This document shows, in pieces, positions 46,877-56,847 of a stretch of 64,000 bases of DNA. Position 1 is the stretch's first letter, and each line of letters starts with the position of its first letter. Both the position numbers and the translations under genes were made by a program. Location: positions 1,670,001 to 1,734,000 of the forward strand of contig NZ_CP074373.1 in NCBI RefSeq assembly GCF_021560035.1, read 5' to 3'. The notes beneath the pieces are model-generated. The model worked only from the letters and a program-made list of their open reading frames with translations, ran no database searches and was not told the DNA's origin. Origin of the DNA: Virgibacillus sp. NKC19-16 (GTDB lineage Bacteria; Bacillota; Bacilli; Bacillales; Amphibacillaceae).

Positions 46877-48195
46877 TGGATACAACACATTATCATGCTG
46901 CAATTGAACAGGCAGATACATATAAGCGGTACGGGAAAGTACTAAGAGTGGTAGGGCTAATGATTGAATCCCTTGGTCCCGTAGCAAACATTGGAGAGGT
47001 ATGCTATATCCATGCATCATCAACGAATAGAGCTCCAATACTCTCAGAGGTTGTCGGTTTTAATAATGAGAAACTTTTACTCATGCCTTACGGGGAAGTG
47101 GCGGAAATAGGATCGGGCTGTTTGGTGGAATCTACCGGCAAGGCGTTAACAGTTAAAATTGGACGAGGCTTAATAGGTAAAGTAGTAGATTCGTTAGGGA
47201 GTAGCCTTGATCAATCATTATTACCAACAGGGCTATCAAATCATTTAACTGAAATCGCACCGCCTAATCCCATGTTGCGTCCCCGTATTTCCGAGGCGAT
47301 ACAAGTAGGTGTAAAGGCAATTGATTCCATGTTAACAGTTGGAAAAGGCCAACGGATCGGAATTTTTGCAGGGAGCGGTGTTGGAAAAAGCACCTTACTT
47401 GGTATGATTGCCCGAAATAGTAATGCTGATATTCATGTTATTGCATTAATTGGCGAACGCGGCAGGGAAGTCAGGGAATTCATCGAGAAAGATCTTGGCG
47501 AAGAAGGATTGAAAAAATCAATCGTTGTTGTTGCTACTTCCGATCAGCCTGCCTTGATGCGTATAAAAGGTGCTTACACTGCAACTGCAATTAGTGAATA
47601 TTTTCGTGATTTGGGATACCATGTAAATTTAATGATGGATTCGGTAACAAGGGTTGCGATGGCACAAAGAGAAGTAGGTCTTGCAACAGGTGAACCTCCA
47701 ACAACAAAAGGCTACACACCATCTGTCTTTGCTGCTTTGCCTAAATTACTGGAGCGTACGGGTACCAATGAACATGGTGCCATCACCGCGTTTTATACGG
47801 TATTGGTTGATGGTGATGATATGAATGAACCAATAGCTGATACGGTTCGAGGGATTTTAGATGGTCATTTTGTAATGGATCGAAAATTAGCAGAGCAAGG
47901 CCAATATCCTGCTATAAATGTGTTAAAGTCCATCAGTCGAGTGATGAATCAGATAACAGGCAGCGAGCATCAGAAAATTGCTACCGGGATTCGTTCCCTA
48001 ATGGCTACATATGAGGAACACAGTGAATTGATTAACATAGGAGCATATAAGCGCGGTACTGATAAGGAAATAGATAAGGCTATTGCTTACCACCCAAAAA
48101 TCCAAGCATTTTTAAGACAGGATGTTTTCGAATATAGAACGTTTGTTGAAACGATAGAAATGATGAAGGCGCTGCTTCATGGAGGTACAAAATAA
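46876..48195 (+). CDS. fliI: Flagellar export ATPase FliI
   Basis: F1-beta-like hexameric ATPase of the type III export apparatus. Walker A is GIFAGSGVGKSTLLGMIAR (about 166), then IGERGREVREFIEKDLG, and Walker B in YHVNLMMDSVTRVAMAQREV. 439 residues. The start overlaps the fliH stop (TAATG), and the end overlaps fliJ the same way. Confidence 0.97.
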   Translation: MDTTHYHAAIEQADTYKRYGKVLRVVGLMIESLGPVANIGEVCYIHASSTNRAPILSEVVGFNNEKLLLMPYGEVAEIGSGCLVESTGKALTVKIGRGLIGKVVDSLGSSLDQSLLPTGLSNHLTEIAPPNPMLRPRISEAIQVGVKAIDSMLTVGKGQRIGIFAGSGVGKSTLLGMIARNSNADIHVIALIGERGREVREFIEKDLGEEGLKKSIVVVATSDQPALMRIKGAYTATAISEYFRDLGYHVNLMMDSVTRVAMAQREVGLATGEPPTTKGYTPSVFAALPKLLERTGTNEHGAITAFYTVLVDGDDMNEPIADTVRGILDGHFVMDRKLAEQGQYPAINVLKSISRVMNQITGSEHQKIATGIRSLMATYEEHSELINIGAYKRGTDKEIDKAIAYHPKIQAFLRQDVFEYRTFVETIEMMKALLHGGTK

Positions 48196-48641
48196 TGGCT
48201 GAGACAATTACCTTATCCAAACTATTACATGTCTATGAAAATGAAAGAAAAGATGCACAAAGAGCATATCACCATGCTCTAGCTTTTTTTGAGGACATAG
48301 CAACACAACTTTATACATTACTAAGAAAAAAAGAAGATGCAGAAACATTATATGATAATAGTCTTCCAATCACGGTACCACTCGAGAAAATCAAAGGACA
48401 AGTTGCCTATATTGAACGACTTAATCATCAAATTCTGAGATTACAGCAACAAGTACAGCATGCAAGATCAGATATGCACTCAAAGCAATTAAAATTAACA
48501 GATGCGCACGTAGAAGTTAAAAAATACGAAAAAATCATCGATACCCGTATAAAGTCGGAGAAAGAAGTGGAAGCCAAGCGAGAAAAAGCTTCGATGGATG
48601 AGATTTCAATTCAACAATTCTTAAGCCATAAAAACAGGTGA
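48195..48641 (+). CDS. fliJ: Flagellar export chaperone FliJ
   Basis: A 148-residue, almost entirely coiled-coil protein that recycles chaperones at the export gate. Heptad-rich sequence such as VAYIERLNHQILRLQQQVQHA fits FliJ, as does its position directly after fliI with a TAATG overlap. Sequence conservation in this family is low, so context carries much of the call. Confidence 0.9.
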   Translation: MAETITLSKLLHVYENERKDAQRAYHHALAFFEDIATQLYTLLRKKEDAETLYDNSLPITVPLEKIKGQVAYIERLNHQILRLQQQVQHARSDMHSKQLKLTDAHVEVKKYEKIIDTRIKSEKEVEAKREKASMDEISIQQFLSHKNR

Positions 48642-48646
48642 AGCAA

Positions 48647-49246
48647 ATGGTAAAACAGAAGAGGGAAGAAAGGAAGAAAATGAACCCGATTTTGGGGTTT
48701 CTTTTCGCCGTTGTGATTCCAATCATAGTGGCGGTAACACTCGCAATTATTATATTTGCTGCTGCCGGTGTAAATGTTATGGATTGGGCGAAGGAAAAAG
48801 GGAGTGCTATTCCTGTTATATCTTCTTTCATTACAACACCGGAGGAGGAAAATATACAACGCGAAAGTGAACAAGTGCAAGCAGAAATAGAACGTAAAGA
48901 TACAGAAATTGAGGAATTAAATCAGACTGTTAATGACCTGGAATCTACGATAGAACAAATGGAACAGGAAATAGTTAAATTGGAAAACAACACAAACGTT
49001 GATTCCAACGAGGAAAATGAGCAAGAAGCACCAGAAGGAGAAAGGGATACAGTTAAAACAGTTTCCAATTCCTTTACAGATATGGATAAAGAACAAGCTG
49101 CTTTAATTGTGGCAGACTTGGAGGAGGAAACAGCCATATCTATTTTACAAGAAGTATCTGACGAAGTTCGAGGGGAAATTTTGGAGGAAATGGAACCTGA
49201 AACTGCAGCATCATTAACACAATTATTGATCGATAGTGATAATTGA
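48647..49246 (+). CDS. ylxF: MotE/YlxF-type flagellar protein (MgtE_N-like domain)
   Basis: A 199-residue membrane-anchored protein: a basic start, one membrane helix (about 16-38, VVIPIIVAVTLAIIIFAAAG), a charged coiled coil, and a C-terminal MgtE_N-like helical repeat (DMDKEQAALIVADLEEE, IPE-type ILEEMEPETAASLTQLL). Similar MotE proteins escort motor proteins. ATG 48647, behind AGGTGAAG, is chosen over the in-frame GTG 48638. Sits between fliJ and fliK as ylxF does in B. subtilis. Confidence 0.88.
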   Translation: MVKQKREERKKMNPILGFLFAVVIPIIVAVTLAIIIFAAAGVNVMDWAKEKGSAIPVISSFITTPEEENIQRESEQVQAEIERKDTEIEELNQTVNDLESTIEQMEQEIVKLENNTNVDSNEENEQEAPEGERDTVKTVSNSFTDMDKEQAALIVADLEEETAISILQEVSDEVRGEILEEMEPETAASLTQLLIDSDN

Positions 49247-49273
49247 TATTTATACTAAAAAGGGGGTGAGAAA

Positions 49274-50512
49274 ATGAATGCAATCGGAATGCCTTTTCAA
49301 CAAATAGAAGCACCTAAAACAATTCAAGTCGGTTCGAAGCAGATTAAAACAGAAGAAAATACATCATCATTTCAAGCATTATTAAAAGATGAAAAAACCA
49401 CACCATTATCCATTATGGATCACGTTTTACGAAACAACCAAACAGATGAGCAACGGATAAATATGGAAAACGCCTCTGCAAGCATTTACAATATGATAGC
49501 TGGAACAAATGAATCGGAAAATGTAAGCCTCTCGAAGAAAATTGGAAATGAAGTAGATATTAAAAATATGATTCTAGAGCAGTGGACCACCTTAGGCAGT
49601 GTGAATACCGAGCAAATAGGGCCTGAGGTCATAACAGCTATTGAGAAAGTGGATATCGAACTTTTTAGTAAGTTTGAAACACTTATATCTCAAATTGAAA
49701 ATAAGCAGGATATAAAAAAAGTAGCACCTAAAATACTCGAACTGCTAGAGCACTGGACAACTTTTGAAAAAAAGACGAGTGGTGATTTGAGTGCTTTATC
49801 TTCACTGAAAAGTGAGGGAACAAAAGCGTTAGCAGTATGGAGAGAATTAGTACAATCCTTTCAAAAATGGGACCAAATAGCGGCTAAACATCAATATAAT
49901 AATAATGCTAAAGTAACGAGCACAGATGTGGCAAAGTGGATTGGCAGTGCCTTGGAAAATCAAGTTACAAGTGATAGACCAGCAGGACAACAAAGCTTTT
50001 CAACAGCTAGTATTACGAACATGCCTGTTACCAGACTTGAACAATATGTGATCCATGTTAATCAAACCAAAGCTTGGCAACCGGTTGATAAACAATTGAT
50101 AGAACAGTTTCAAAAGATTACGCAATCAAGTAAATTTTCAGTGATGCCAAATGGAACGAAGCAATTATCCATGGTATTTCGGCCTGATAATTTAGGGGAA
50201 ATAATGGTGCGTCTCGTGCAGGTTAATGGGGAAATGACTGCGAAGATTCTTGTCAGCTCTCAAGCAGCAAAAGAAATACTTGAATCCAACATAGGTCAAT
50301 TAAGGAATATGTTTTCACCCACACAGGTCGTTATTGAAAAACAGGAATTAACTGCACAGCAAGAACAAGATTTAAATAAGGACGAGCAAGAAGAACAGCT
50401 GACAGACCAGGAACAGAGACAATCACAGGATTCAGATCAAGGGGATAAGCAGCATTCCGGGGAAGACTTTAAGACACAGTTTCAGGAATTATTAATGAGT
50501 GAGAAAGTGTAG
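49274..50512 (+). CDS. fliK: Flagellar hook-length control protein FliK
   Basis: Molecular ruler that ends hook growth by triggering the FlhB switch. The variable N-terminal ~270 residues have few hydrophobic clusters; the C-terminal domain shows MVFRPDNLGEIMVRLVQVNG and MTAKILVSSQAAKEILESNI, the FliK_C signature. The last ~60 residues are Gln/Glu/Asp rich. Ribosome site GGGGGTGAG. 412 residues; ends nine bases before flgD. Confidence 0.93.
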   Translation: MNAIGMPFQQIEAPKTIQVGSKQIKTEENTSSFQALLKDEKTTPLSIMDHVLRNNQTDEQRINMENASASIYNMIAGTNESENVSLSKKIGNEVDIKNMILEQWTTLGSVNTEQIGPEVITAIEKVDIELFSKFETLISQIENKQDIKKVAPKILELLEHWTTFEKKTSGDLSALSSLKSEGTKALAVWRELVQSFQKWDQIAAKHQYNNNAKVTSTDVAKWIGSALENQVTSDRPAGQQSFSTASITNMPVTRLEQYVIHVNQTKAWQPVDKQLIEQFQKITQSSKFSVMPNGTKQLSMVFRPDNLGEIMVRLVQVNGEMTAKILVSSQAAKEILESNIGQLRNMFSPTQVVIEKQELTAQQEQDLNKDEQEEQLTDQEQRQSQDSDQGDKQHSGEDFKTQFQELLMSEKV

Positions 50513-50521
50513 GTGTTTACA

Positions 50522-51010
50522 ATGACAACGATCGATCCAAGTTTATACTTGCATAATCAGGCAACAACCCGCACTCCAAGTGCAGAACTTGGGAAGAATG
50601 AATTTTTGCAAATATTGATGACGCAGCTACAAAATCAAGATCCGACAAAGCCAATGGACGATACGGAATTCATATCTCAATTGGCCACATTTTCTCAATT
50701 GGAACAAAGTATGAATATGGCAAATTCAATTGAACAACTTGTGCAAAATCAATTTATATCTCCAGTAATCCAAAACAGCCATATGATAGATAAAGAGGTT
50801 TCTTATCAAGCTTATGATAAGGAAACAGGCGATAAACTGGATATTGAAAGTAGTAGTGTAGTTGCAGTCAGTCAGTATGAAGGTCACGCTGTATTAGAGC
50901 TGGATAATGGTGAGGGTATCTATGCCGATGCAGTTTTACAAATTAATAAACCAACTGCTGAGGGTAGGGATGATAATGTAATAGATCCTCTTCCTAAAGG
51001 AAGTGAATGA
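50522..51010 (+). CDS. flgD: Flagellar hook assembly (capping) protein FlgD
   Basis: Scaffold that assembles hook subunits. LGKNEFLQILMTQLQNQDPTKPMDDTEF contains the family N-terminal motif, followed by FISQLATFSQLEQSMNM. I choose ATG 50522 behind AGGTG; the in-frame GTG 50513 lies within that ribosome site. 162 residues, without the longer FLN-like domain of enterobacterial FlgD. Confidence 0.93.
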   Translation: MTTIDPSLYLHNQATTRTPSAELGKNEFLQILMTQLQNQDPTKPMDDTEFISQLATFSQLEQSMNMANSIEQLVQNQFISPVIQNSHMIDKEVSYQAYDKETGDKLDIESSSVVAVSQYEGHAVLELDNGEGIYADAVLQINKPTAEGRDDNVIDPLPKGSE

Positions 51011-51011
51011 T

Positions 51012-51389
51012 ATGGATCACCCTATTCACCAGCTACAGCAACACCATAAAGTACAAATGCCTACGGTAAAAAAACAAAGTGCGGGGCAATCGTCAGACAT
51101 TTACTTTCGAGAAATTTTAGCTGATAAACAAAATCTAAAAATCAGTAAGCATGCACAACAGCGTATGAATGAGCGAAATATTTATCTAAATGAAAGTCAG
51201 TGGAGCGCTATTACAGAAAAAATGGATGAAGCAAAAGGGAAAGGTGTAACGGATTCATTGGTACTTACAAACGATGCTGCATTATTAGTAAGCACAAAAA
51301 ATAACACCATAGTAACAGCATTGAATCGTGAAGAAGCTACAAGTAGAATTTTCACCAATATTAACGGAGCGATTGTAATTAATGAATAG
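51012..51389 (+). CDS. Flagellar operon protein (TIGR02530-type)
   Basis: A 125-residue protein of a family found between flgD and flgE in many Bacillaceae and clostridia, function unknown. The conserved core is LKISKHAQQRMNERNIYLNE, then KMDEAKGKGVTDSLVLTNDA and a final NGAIVINE. Starts at ATG 51012 after AGGAAGTGA; it almost overlaps flgD. The 81-bp gap to flgE is GC-richer (GGCCGGCCCC) without a recognisable site. Not present in the B. subtilis 168 operon. Confidence 0.82.
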   Translation: MDHPIHQLQQHHKVQMPTVKKQSAGQSSDIYFREILADKQNLKISKHAQQRMNERNIYLNESQWSAITEKMDEAKGKGVTDSLVLTNDAALLVSTKNNTIVTALNREEATSRIFTNINGAIVINE

Positions 51390-51470
51390 GCCGGCCCCGA
51401 GTGGGAGGCCAATAAGCTGTTGATGAATGATACAGCTAAATCTACTAAACCATGAAGGGAAGAATATATT

Positions 51471-52265
51471 ATGTTACGTTCCATGTATGCAGGTATATCA
51501 GGAATGAAAGGTTTTCAAACAAAATTGGATGTTATCGGTAATAATATTGCCAATGTGAATACATCAGGCTTTAAGAAAGGCCGTGTGACATTTCAGGATA
51601 TGATGAGTCAAACGACATCAGGTGCATCAGGCCCAACGGGTAACCGTGGTGGCGTCAATCCTGCTCAGGTTGGATTGGGGTCGCAATTAGGTTCCATCGA
51701 TAATATCCATACACAGGGGTTTAGTCAAACGACGAACAACCCGCTCGATCTTCAATTACAAGGGGATGGGATGTTCATCCTTGAAACTCCGGATGGGCAA
51801 GCGTACACGCGCGCGGGAAATTTTTATCTGGATGCGGATGATAATATCGTCGATTCTGATGGGAATTATTTAGTAGACGTTGACGGGGACGCTCCAATAA
51901 CTATTGATGAAGGGGCGACAAGCATCAGTGTTGAACAGGATGGTACCATTACGTTTGTTGACGGTAATAATGAACCGCAGGAAGCTGGGCAAATCGGTAT
52001 TGCTATTTTTTCCAATCCTGAAGGTCTTGAAAAAGATGGCGGTAATGTTTATACAAATACAAATAATGCCGGATTAGTTGGCATAATGGAACCCGAAGTG
52101 GATGGCGCCGCGACAATCGTCAGTGGAGCTTTGGAAATGTCCAATGTTGACCTTGCTGAAGAATTCACAGAAATGATTACGGCACAACGTGGTTTTCAGG
52201 CCAACACCAGAATCATCACAACATCAGATGAAATTCTACAGGAGCTCGTTAATCTAAAACGGTAA
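51471..52265 (+). CDS. flgE: Flagellar hook protein FlgE
   Basis: Hook subunit, 264 residues, the short Bacillus form. The N-terminal rod/hook motif [20 protein letters not shown], the FlgG-like [20 protein letters not shown], and the C-terminal [20 protein letters not shown] are present. By length and order it matches B. subtilis FlgE (earlier named FlgG); FlgG naming is the main alternative. Ribosome site GAAGGGAAG. Confidence 0.92.
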   Translation: MLRSMYAGISGMKGFQTKLDVIGNNIANVNTSGFKKGRVTFQDMMSQTTSGASGPTGNRGGVNPAQVGLGSQLGSIDNIHTQGFSQTTNNPLDLQLQGDGMFILETPDGQAYTRAGNFYLDADDNIVDSDGNYLVDVDGDAPITIDEGATSISVEQDGTITFVDGNNEPQEAGQIGIAIFSNPEGLEKDGGNVYTNTNNAGLVGIMEPEVDGAATIVSGALEMSNVDLAEEFTEMITAQRGFQANTRIITTSDEILQELVNLKR

Positions 52266-52312
52266 TAAGGGGAAGGAAGTGCTTACCTAAAAATTTAAGC
52301 ACCCGAATAACG

Positions 52313-52531
52313 ATGATTCAATTAACTCGTTTAAATTCAGAACCATTTACACTAAACGCTATTATGATTGAACAAATTCAAACACTACCGGATACAACGA
52401 TTACGTTAACAAGCGGCAAGAAGATTGTTGTGAAAAATTCGGAGTCTGAAGTAATTGCGTTAATCACGGATTATTACCGAAAAATTGGTATAGAAGGAAC
52501 GCTTAAAGAGGCGGGTGAGACAAGTGAATAG
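52313..52531 (+). CDS. swrD: SwrD/FlbD-family flagellar protein
   Basis: A 72-residue cytoplasmic protein of the FlbD family. [37 protein letters not shown] and the C-terminal YYRKIGIEG pattern match. B. subtilis SwrD raises motor torque for swarming. It overlaps fliL by eight bases. Confidence 0.88.
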   Translation: MIQLTRLNSEPFTLNAIMIEQIQTLPDTTITLTSGKKIVVKNSESEVIALITDYYRKIGIEGTLKEAGETSE

Positions 52532-52943
52532 ATTGGTCAAGGTAATGCTAACCTCCTTAGCAACAATATTCGTAGGGGCTACTATAACATTAGTAGTAGT
52601 GTTGTATACGACAAATGATACAAATGCTGGAGAATCCGAATCAATCGATACTATTGTGGAGCATTCCTATGAGTCTCCTGAAATAACCACTGACCTCCAG
52701 GATGGCAGCTTCGTACGTATACAATTCCAAATCTTAACAGATGGAGAAGCGGCAAAAGAAGAAATTAGCAAAAGAGACTTTCAAATAAGTAACATTTTAA
52801 TTAAAGAGCTCGCAAAAATGAACAAGGATGATTTCAAGTCAGGGTTAGCTGAATTGGAAGATGTTGTAAAGTCAAAGCTGAATGAAGTCTTGATAGAAGG
52901 CGCTGTAACAGATGTCTATACAATAAACAAAATCCTGCAATAG
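52524..52943 (+). CDS. fliL: Flagellar basal-body associated protein FliL
   Basis: Single-pass membrane protein near the stator. An N-terminal helix (about 7-29) is followed by a periplasmic-side domain with [20 protein letters not shown] and [16 protein letters not shown] choose GTG 52524 behind GGGTGA; GTG 52515 is too close to the preceding AGAGG. 139 residues, as in B. subtilis (140). Confidence 0.9.
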   Translation: MNRLVKVMLTSLATIFVGATITLVVVLYTTNDTNAGESESIDTIVEHSYESPEITTDLQDGSFVRIQFQILTDGEAAKEEISKRDFQISNILIKELAKMNKDDFKSGLAELEDVVKSKLNEVLIEGAVTDVYTINKILQ

Positions 52944-52991
52944 AAACAATTATGCAAGCTAACTACTCCATTATGGAGGTGAGTATTTTAA

Positions 52992-53987
52992 ATGGATGAG
53001 GTACTTTCGCAAAATGAAATTGATGCACTTTTGTCTGCAATAACTACAGGTGAAATGGATGCAGAAGAATTGAAAAAAGAAGAACAGGAAAGAAAGGTTC
53101 GTGTTTATGATTTCAAACGGGCATTGCGCTTTTCAAAAGATCAAATTCGGAGTATATCGAGAATCCACGAAAATTACGCTCGTTTATTGACAACTTTTTT
53201 CTCGGCACAGTTAAGAACATATGTGAATATTTCCGTTGCTTCTGTAGATCAAGTGCCATACGAAGAATTTATCCGCTCCATCCCTAAATTAACTGTATTA
53301 AATATATATAGTGTTTCTCCGCTTGATGGGAGGTTAATTATGGAGGTAAACCCCAATATTGCTTATGCAATGCTTGATCGCATACTTGGAGGAAAAGGAA
53401 GCAGCGTACATAAGATTGATAGTTTAACAGAAATTGAAACAATACTATTGTCACAGCTTTTTGAGAAAGCAGTTGTTAATCTCCAAGAGGCTTGGGCCTC
53501 AATCGTGGAAATTGATCCCATTCTTGAAGAATTTGAAATGAATCCGCAATTCCTTCAGATGGTATCTCCAAATGAAACGGTAGTTGTTGTCTCCCTAAAT
53601 ACAACAATTGGAGAAACCAGTGGGATGATTAATATATGTATTCCGCATATTATACTAGAACCTATCATTTCCAAGCTATCTGTTCATTACTGGATGCAAA
53701 CAACGACGAAAAATAGAGATTTGGATGCATATGAAAAAATGACCAAAAATCTCCAGTATGCAAAAATCGAGGCTAAAGCCAGTCTGGGTGAGACGGATAT
53801 TACGATTCAACAATTTTTAAATTTGAACAAAGATGATGTAATAGCTTTAAATCAACCAATTGAAGATCCACTTACATTGGCAATTAATAATAAGCATAAG
53901 TTTTATGTCCAGCCTGGTAAATCTAAAAATAAAATGGCGATGCAAGTATTGGAAGAAATTAAAGGGGTGAATGAGATTGACGAATGA
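52992..53987 (+). CDS. fliM: Flagellar motor switch protein FliM
   Basis: C-ring protein that receives phosphorylated CheY. The N-terminal CheY-binding peptide is DEVLSQNEIDALL; the middle domain has RSISRIHENYARLL and ILGGKGSSVHKIDSLTEIE; the SpoA-type C-terminal domain ends the protein. 331 residues. The intact CheY site means motor input is retained although chemotaxis genes downstream are degraded. Overlaps fliY by 11 bp. Confidence 0.96.
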   Translation: MDEVLSQNEIDALLSAITTGEMDAEELKKEEQERKVRVYDFKRALRFSKDQIRSISRIHENYARLLTTFFSAQLRTYVNISVASVDQVPYEEFIRSIPKLTVLNIYSVSPLDGRLIMEVNPNIAYAMLDRILGGKGSSVHKIDSLTEIETILLSQLFEKAVVNLQEAWASIVEIDPILEEFEMNPQFLQMVSPNETVVVVSLNTTIGETSGMINICIPHIILEPIISKLSVHYWMQTTTKNRDLDAYEKMTKNLQYAKIEAKASLGETDITIQQFLNLNKDDVIALNQPIEDPLTLAINNKHKFYVQPGKSKNKMAMQVLEEIKGVNEIDE

Positions 53988-55080
53988 CGGGATGCTTTCA
54001 CAAGATGAAATAGATGCGCTCTTGAAAGTAAGTGCAGAAGAAAATGTCGGTGATATATACGATCTATCGAGTTTGGAAGAGGATACACTGGGTGAAATCG
54101 GAAATATCTCATTTGGCAGTTCTGCTACGACACTTTCGATGTTGCTTAACCAAAAAGTTGAAATTACAACACCACATGTATCCATTGTTCAGAAAAAAGA
54201 AGTGGAGCAGGAACATACATTTGAATCTGTACGTATACTTGTTCATTATACAAAAGGACTTATCGGCAAAAATGTATTTATTATGAAGAAAGAGGATGCC
54301 GCGGTAATTTCTGATATTCTGTTGGGTGGCGATGGCACATCTCCTGAGAATGAGCTAAATGACATTCATTTAAGTGCTATTCAGGAAGCAATGAATCAAA
54401 TGATGGGAGCAGCAGCAACAAGCATGTCGACTGTTTTTAATAAAAAGGTCGATATAACCCCACCATCCATTACAAATAAAGAAAATGCTGCATCTTTTAT
54501 TGAAGAAGAGGCTTATGTCAAGGTTTCTTTCCAATTAAGGGTTGGCAACTTAATAGATTCCAGAATCATGCAATTGATTCCTTTTCACTTTGCTAAAGAA
54601 CTTGTGGATCAAGTACTGAATCAGGAAACAGAGAACGAAACAGAAGTCAAAATCGAATCGCCAGAAAAACAAAACGAATCTGGCATGCAGCGTGATCAAC
54701 CAATCGAGGAAAACAATACGTCTGTGCAATATTTAGGAAATGCCATGGATCAAAATAATGCAACGATTCAAGAGGCAACATTCTCTGAGTTTAACCAAGT
54801 GGAATTAAATAAAACAGAACAACGGAATTTAGATATGCTTTTAGATATACCATTGAAGGTTACTGTTGAACTTGGACGCACAAAACGAAATATTAAGGAT
54901 ATATTGGATTTAGCACCGGGTTCCATTGTTGAACTTGATAAATTGGCAGGGGAACCTGTAGATATTCTAGTCAATGAAAAGTTAGTGGCTAGAGGAGAAG
55001 TTGTTGTCATTGATGAGAATTTTGGTGTCCGCGTATCGGATGTAATCAGCCAAACCGATCGTTTGATGAAACTGAAATAA
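53977..55080 (+). CDS. fliY: Flagellar switch and CheY-P phosphatase FliY
   Basis: C-ring component that also dephosphorylates CheY-P. N-terminal CheY-binding GMLSQDEIDALL, then two CheC-type catalytic repeats (DTLGEIGNISFG and HLSAIQEAMNQM), an acidic/Gln linker, and a FliN-type SpoA domain (DIPLKVTVELGRTKRNIKDI). TTG 53977 is chosen, six bases after AAAGGGGTGA; ATG 53971 is too close. With cheC decayed, this is the only CheC-type phosphatase visible. 367 residues. Confidence 0.93.
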   Translation: MTNDGMLSQDEIDALLKVSAEENVGDIYDLSSLEEDTLGEIGNISFGSSATTLSMLLNQKVEITTPHVSIVQKKEVEQEHTFESVRILVHYTKGLIGKNVFIMKKEDAAVISDILLGGDGTSPENELNDIHLSAIQEAMNQMMGAAATSMSTVFNKKVDITPPSITNKENAASFIEEEAYVKVSFQLRVGNLIDSRIMQLIPFHFAKELVDQVLNQETENETEVKIESPEKQNESGMQRDQPIEENNTSVQYLGNAMDQNNATIQEATFSEFNQVELNKTEQRNLDMLLDIPLKVTVELGRTKRNIKDILDLAPGSIVELDKLAGEPVDILVNEKLVARGEVVVIDENFGVRVSDVISQTDRLMKLK

Positions 55081-55103
55081 ACATGAATGAAGGGGATTAA
55101 TCA

Positions 55104-55466
55104 ATGGCAGATCGTATTTTAATTGTAGATGATGCAGCATTTATGCGAATGATGATTAAAGATATTCTTATTAAAAATGGATTCCATGTAGTTGGGGAAG
55201 CAGAAGATGGTTTAGAAGCGGTGGAGAAATATAAAGAACTTACGCCTGATCTTGTAACCATGGATATTACAATGCCTGAAATGGACGGGATAACAGCATT
55301 AAAACAAATCTTAGAAGTAAACAGTGGAGCAAAGATAATTATGTGTTCAGCAATGGGACAGCAAGCAATGGTAATTGATGCTATTCAAGCTGGGGCTAAG
55401 GATTTTATTGTTAAACCATTTCAATCTGACCGGGTAATTGAAGCAATACAAAAGGCCTTAAATTAA
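55104..55466 (+). CDS. cheY: Chemotaxis response regulator CheY
   Basis: Single-domain receiver that binds FliM and FliY when phosphorylated. Acidic Asp9 and Asp10, phosphoryl acceptor Asp54 (VTMDITMPEMDG), Ser/Thr in MCSAMG and Lys in DFIVKPFQ are all present. 120 residues. Its usual kinase CheA is not in this operon; an outside kinase is needed for function. Confidence 0.97.
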   Translation: MADRILIVDDAAFMRMMIKDILIKNGFHVVGEAEDGLEAVEKYKELTPDLVTMDITMPEMDGITALKQILEVNSGAKIIMCSAMGQQAMVIDAIQAGAKDFIVKPFQSDRVIEAIQKALN

Positions 55467-55479
55467 GAAACGAGTGAGT

Positions 55480-56154
55480 ATGTTGATAAAAAAACTATTG
55501 ATTGCCATCGGTCTTATGATCCTTCTCTTTTGTACTGCTTTTTCAGGTCTTGTTGAAGCGAGTAACAAGGTATCCGATTGCCTGGATGGTAATACTGAGT
55601 GCGAAGATGAGTTAGAGCCAACACCTACCAATGAATCTGAAACAGAACAGGATGAATCAACAGGGGGCACTGAAAATAACGGATTGTTGTTATTCGATTT
55701 AGTGAAAATGTTTTTTGCTTTACTATTAGTCCTTGCACTTATTTATTTATTGATCAAATTTTTAGGTAAACGCAATAAATTATTTCATCAAGTAAAAGCA
55801 TTGGAAAATTTGGGGGGTATATCGGTTGGACAGAACAAGTCGATTCAACTTGTTCGAATAGGAACAAAGGTTTATTTGATTGGTGTCGGCGAGAATGTAG
55901 AAATGCTACAAGAGATCACTGATGATGAAATAAAAAAAGATTTATTACATATAGAGTCAAATGAAGATAAGGATTTTTCCGCAGGAGCATTATTCAAATC
56001 ATTCCTGCAGCCAAAATCAGATGGGGATAGTTATGAAGCGAATCAATCAAAACATGAATTTAAACAGCTGTTTTCAAATGAACTGGAGAAATTGAAGACA
56101 AACAGAAAAAATATAATCAAATGGCAAAATCAGAAGGAAGATAAGCATGAATGA
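55480..56154 (+). CDS. fliO: Flagellar biosynthetic protein FliO/FliZ
   Basis: Export-gate assembly protein. A hydrophobic signal-like start (IKKLLIAIGLMILLFCTAFSG), an acidic Cys-containing linker (about 25-60), one membrane helix (about 72-92) and a C-terminal FliO domain with RLGTK-type IRIGTKVYLIGVGENVEML features. The start is uncertain: ATG 55480, or GTG 55474 in frame; neither has a strong ribosome site. 224 residues. Overlaps fliP by eight bases. Confidence 0.85.
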   Translation: MLIKKLLIAIGLMILLFCTAFSGLVEASNKVSDCLDGNTECEDELEPTPTNESETEQDESTGGTENNGLLLFDLVKMFFALLLVLALIYLLIKFLGKRNKLFHQVKALENLGGISVGQNKSIQLVRIGTKVYLIGVGENVEMLQEITDDEIKKDLLHIESNEDKDFSAGALFKSFLQPKSDGDSYEANQSKHEFKQLFSNELEKLKTNRKNIIKWQNQKEDKHE

Positions 56155-56811
56155 ATTTATAGATATGTTTTCCGGTTCTGATCCTTCAGCTGTGTCAACA
56201 TCAGTTAAATTACTATTACTATTAACTGTTTTATCCTTGGCGCCGGGTATTTTAATTCTAATGACAAGCTTTGCTCGTATTATTATTGTTCTGTCATTTG
56301 TTCGGACGTCACTCGCAACACAGCAAATGCCTCCAAATCAGGTTTTAATAGGGCTTGCATTATTTCTAACCTTTTTTATTATGGCTCCAACATTTAGTCA
56401 GGTTTATGATGAAGCTTTGCAGCCATTATTTGAGGAGGATATTACGCTTGATGAGGCCTACGCACGAGCAAGTGAACCAATGAAAGATTTTATGGCAAGA
56501 CACACCAGACAAGCAGATTTGGCATTATTTGTAAGTTATGCTGAAATGGAGGCCCTGAAAGTGTATCGGATATTCCATTAACGATGCTTGTACCAGCGTT
56601 TGCCATCAGTGAATTAAAAACAGCCTTTCAAATGGGCTTTATGATTTTTGTTCCTTTTTTAATTATTGATATGGCAGTCGCCAGTGTTTTAATGTCAATG
56701 GGAATGATGATGCTGCCTCCGGTTATGATTTCATTACCATTTAAAATTTTATTATTCGTTTTAGTTGATGGGTGGCATTTAATTACACATTCATTATTGG
56801 ATGGCTTTTAA
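56147..56811 (+). pseudogene. fliP: Flagellar export gate protein FliP, frameshifted
   Basis: The first frame (from MNEFIDMFSGSDPSAVSTSV) matches FliP through about residue 134, then runs out of family sequence after EMEA and stops at 56581. The rest of FliP ([19 protein letters not shown] to the end) continues from 56584 in another frame. Reading the CCC at 56553-56555 as CCCC restores [15 protein letters not shown] and one 221-residue FliP. So one C is missing in a homopolymer. FliP is essential for flagellar export: the strain is non-flagellate unless this is a sequencing error or corrected by slippage. All surrounding fli genes are intact. Confidence 0.9.
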
Positions 56812-56847
56812 TGTTGCTTGGTTTAAGGAGGAGAGGGGCTTTAGAAA

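Noticed and set aside
51390-51470. Terminator or regulatory hairpin in the GC-rich gap before flgE
   Set aside because: GGCC repeats give only a 4-bp stem with no T run; not enough to support a call.
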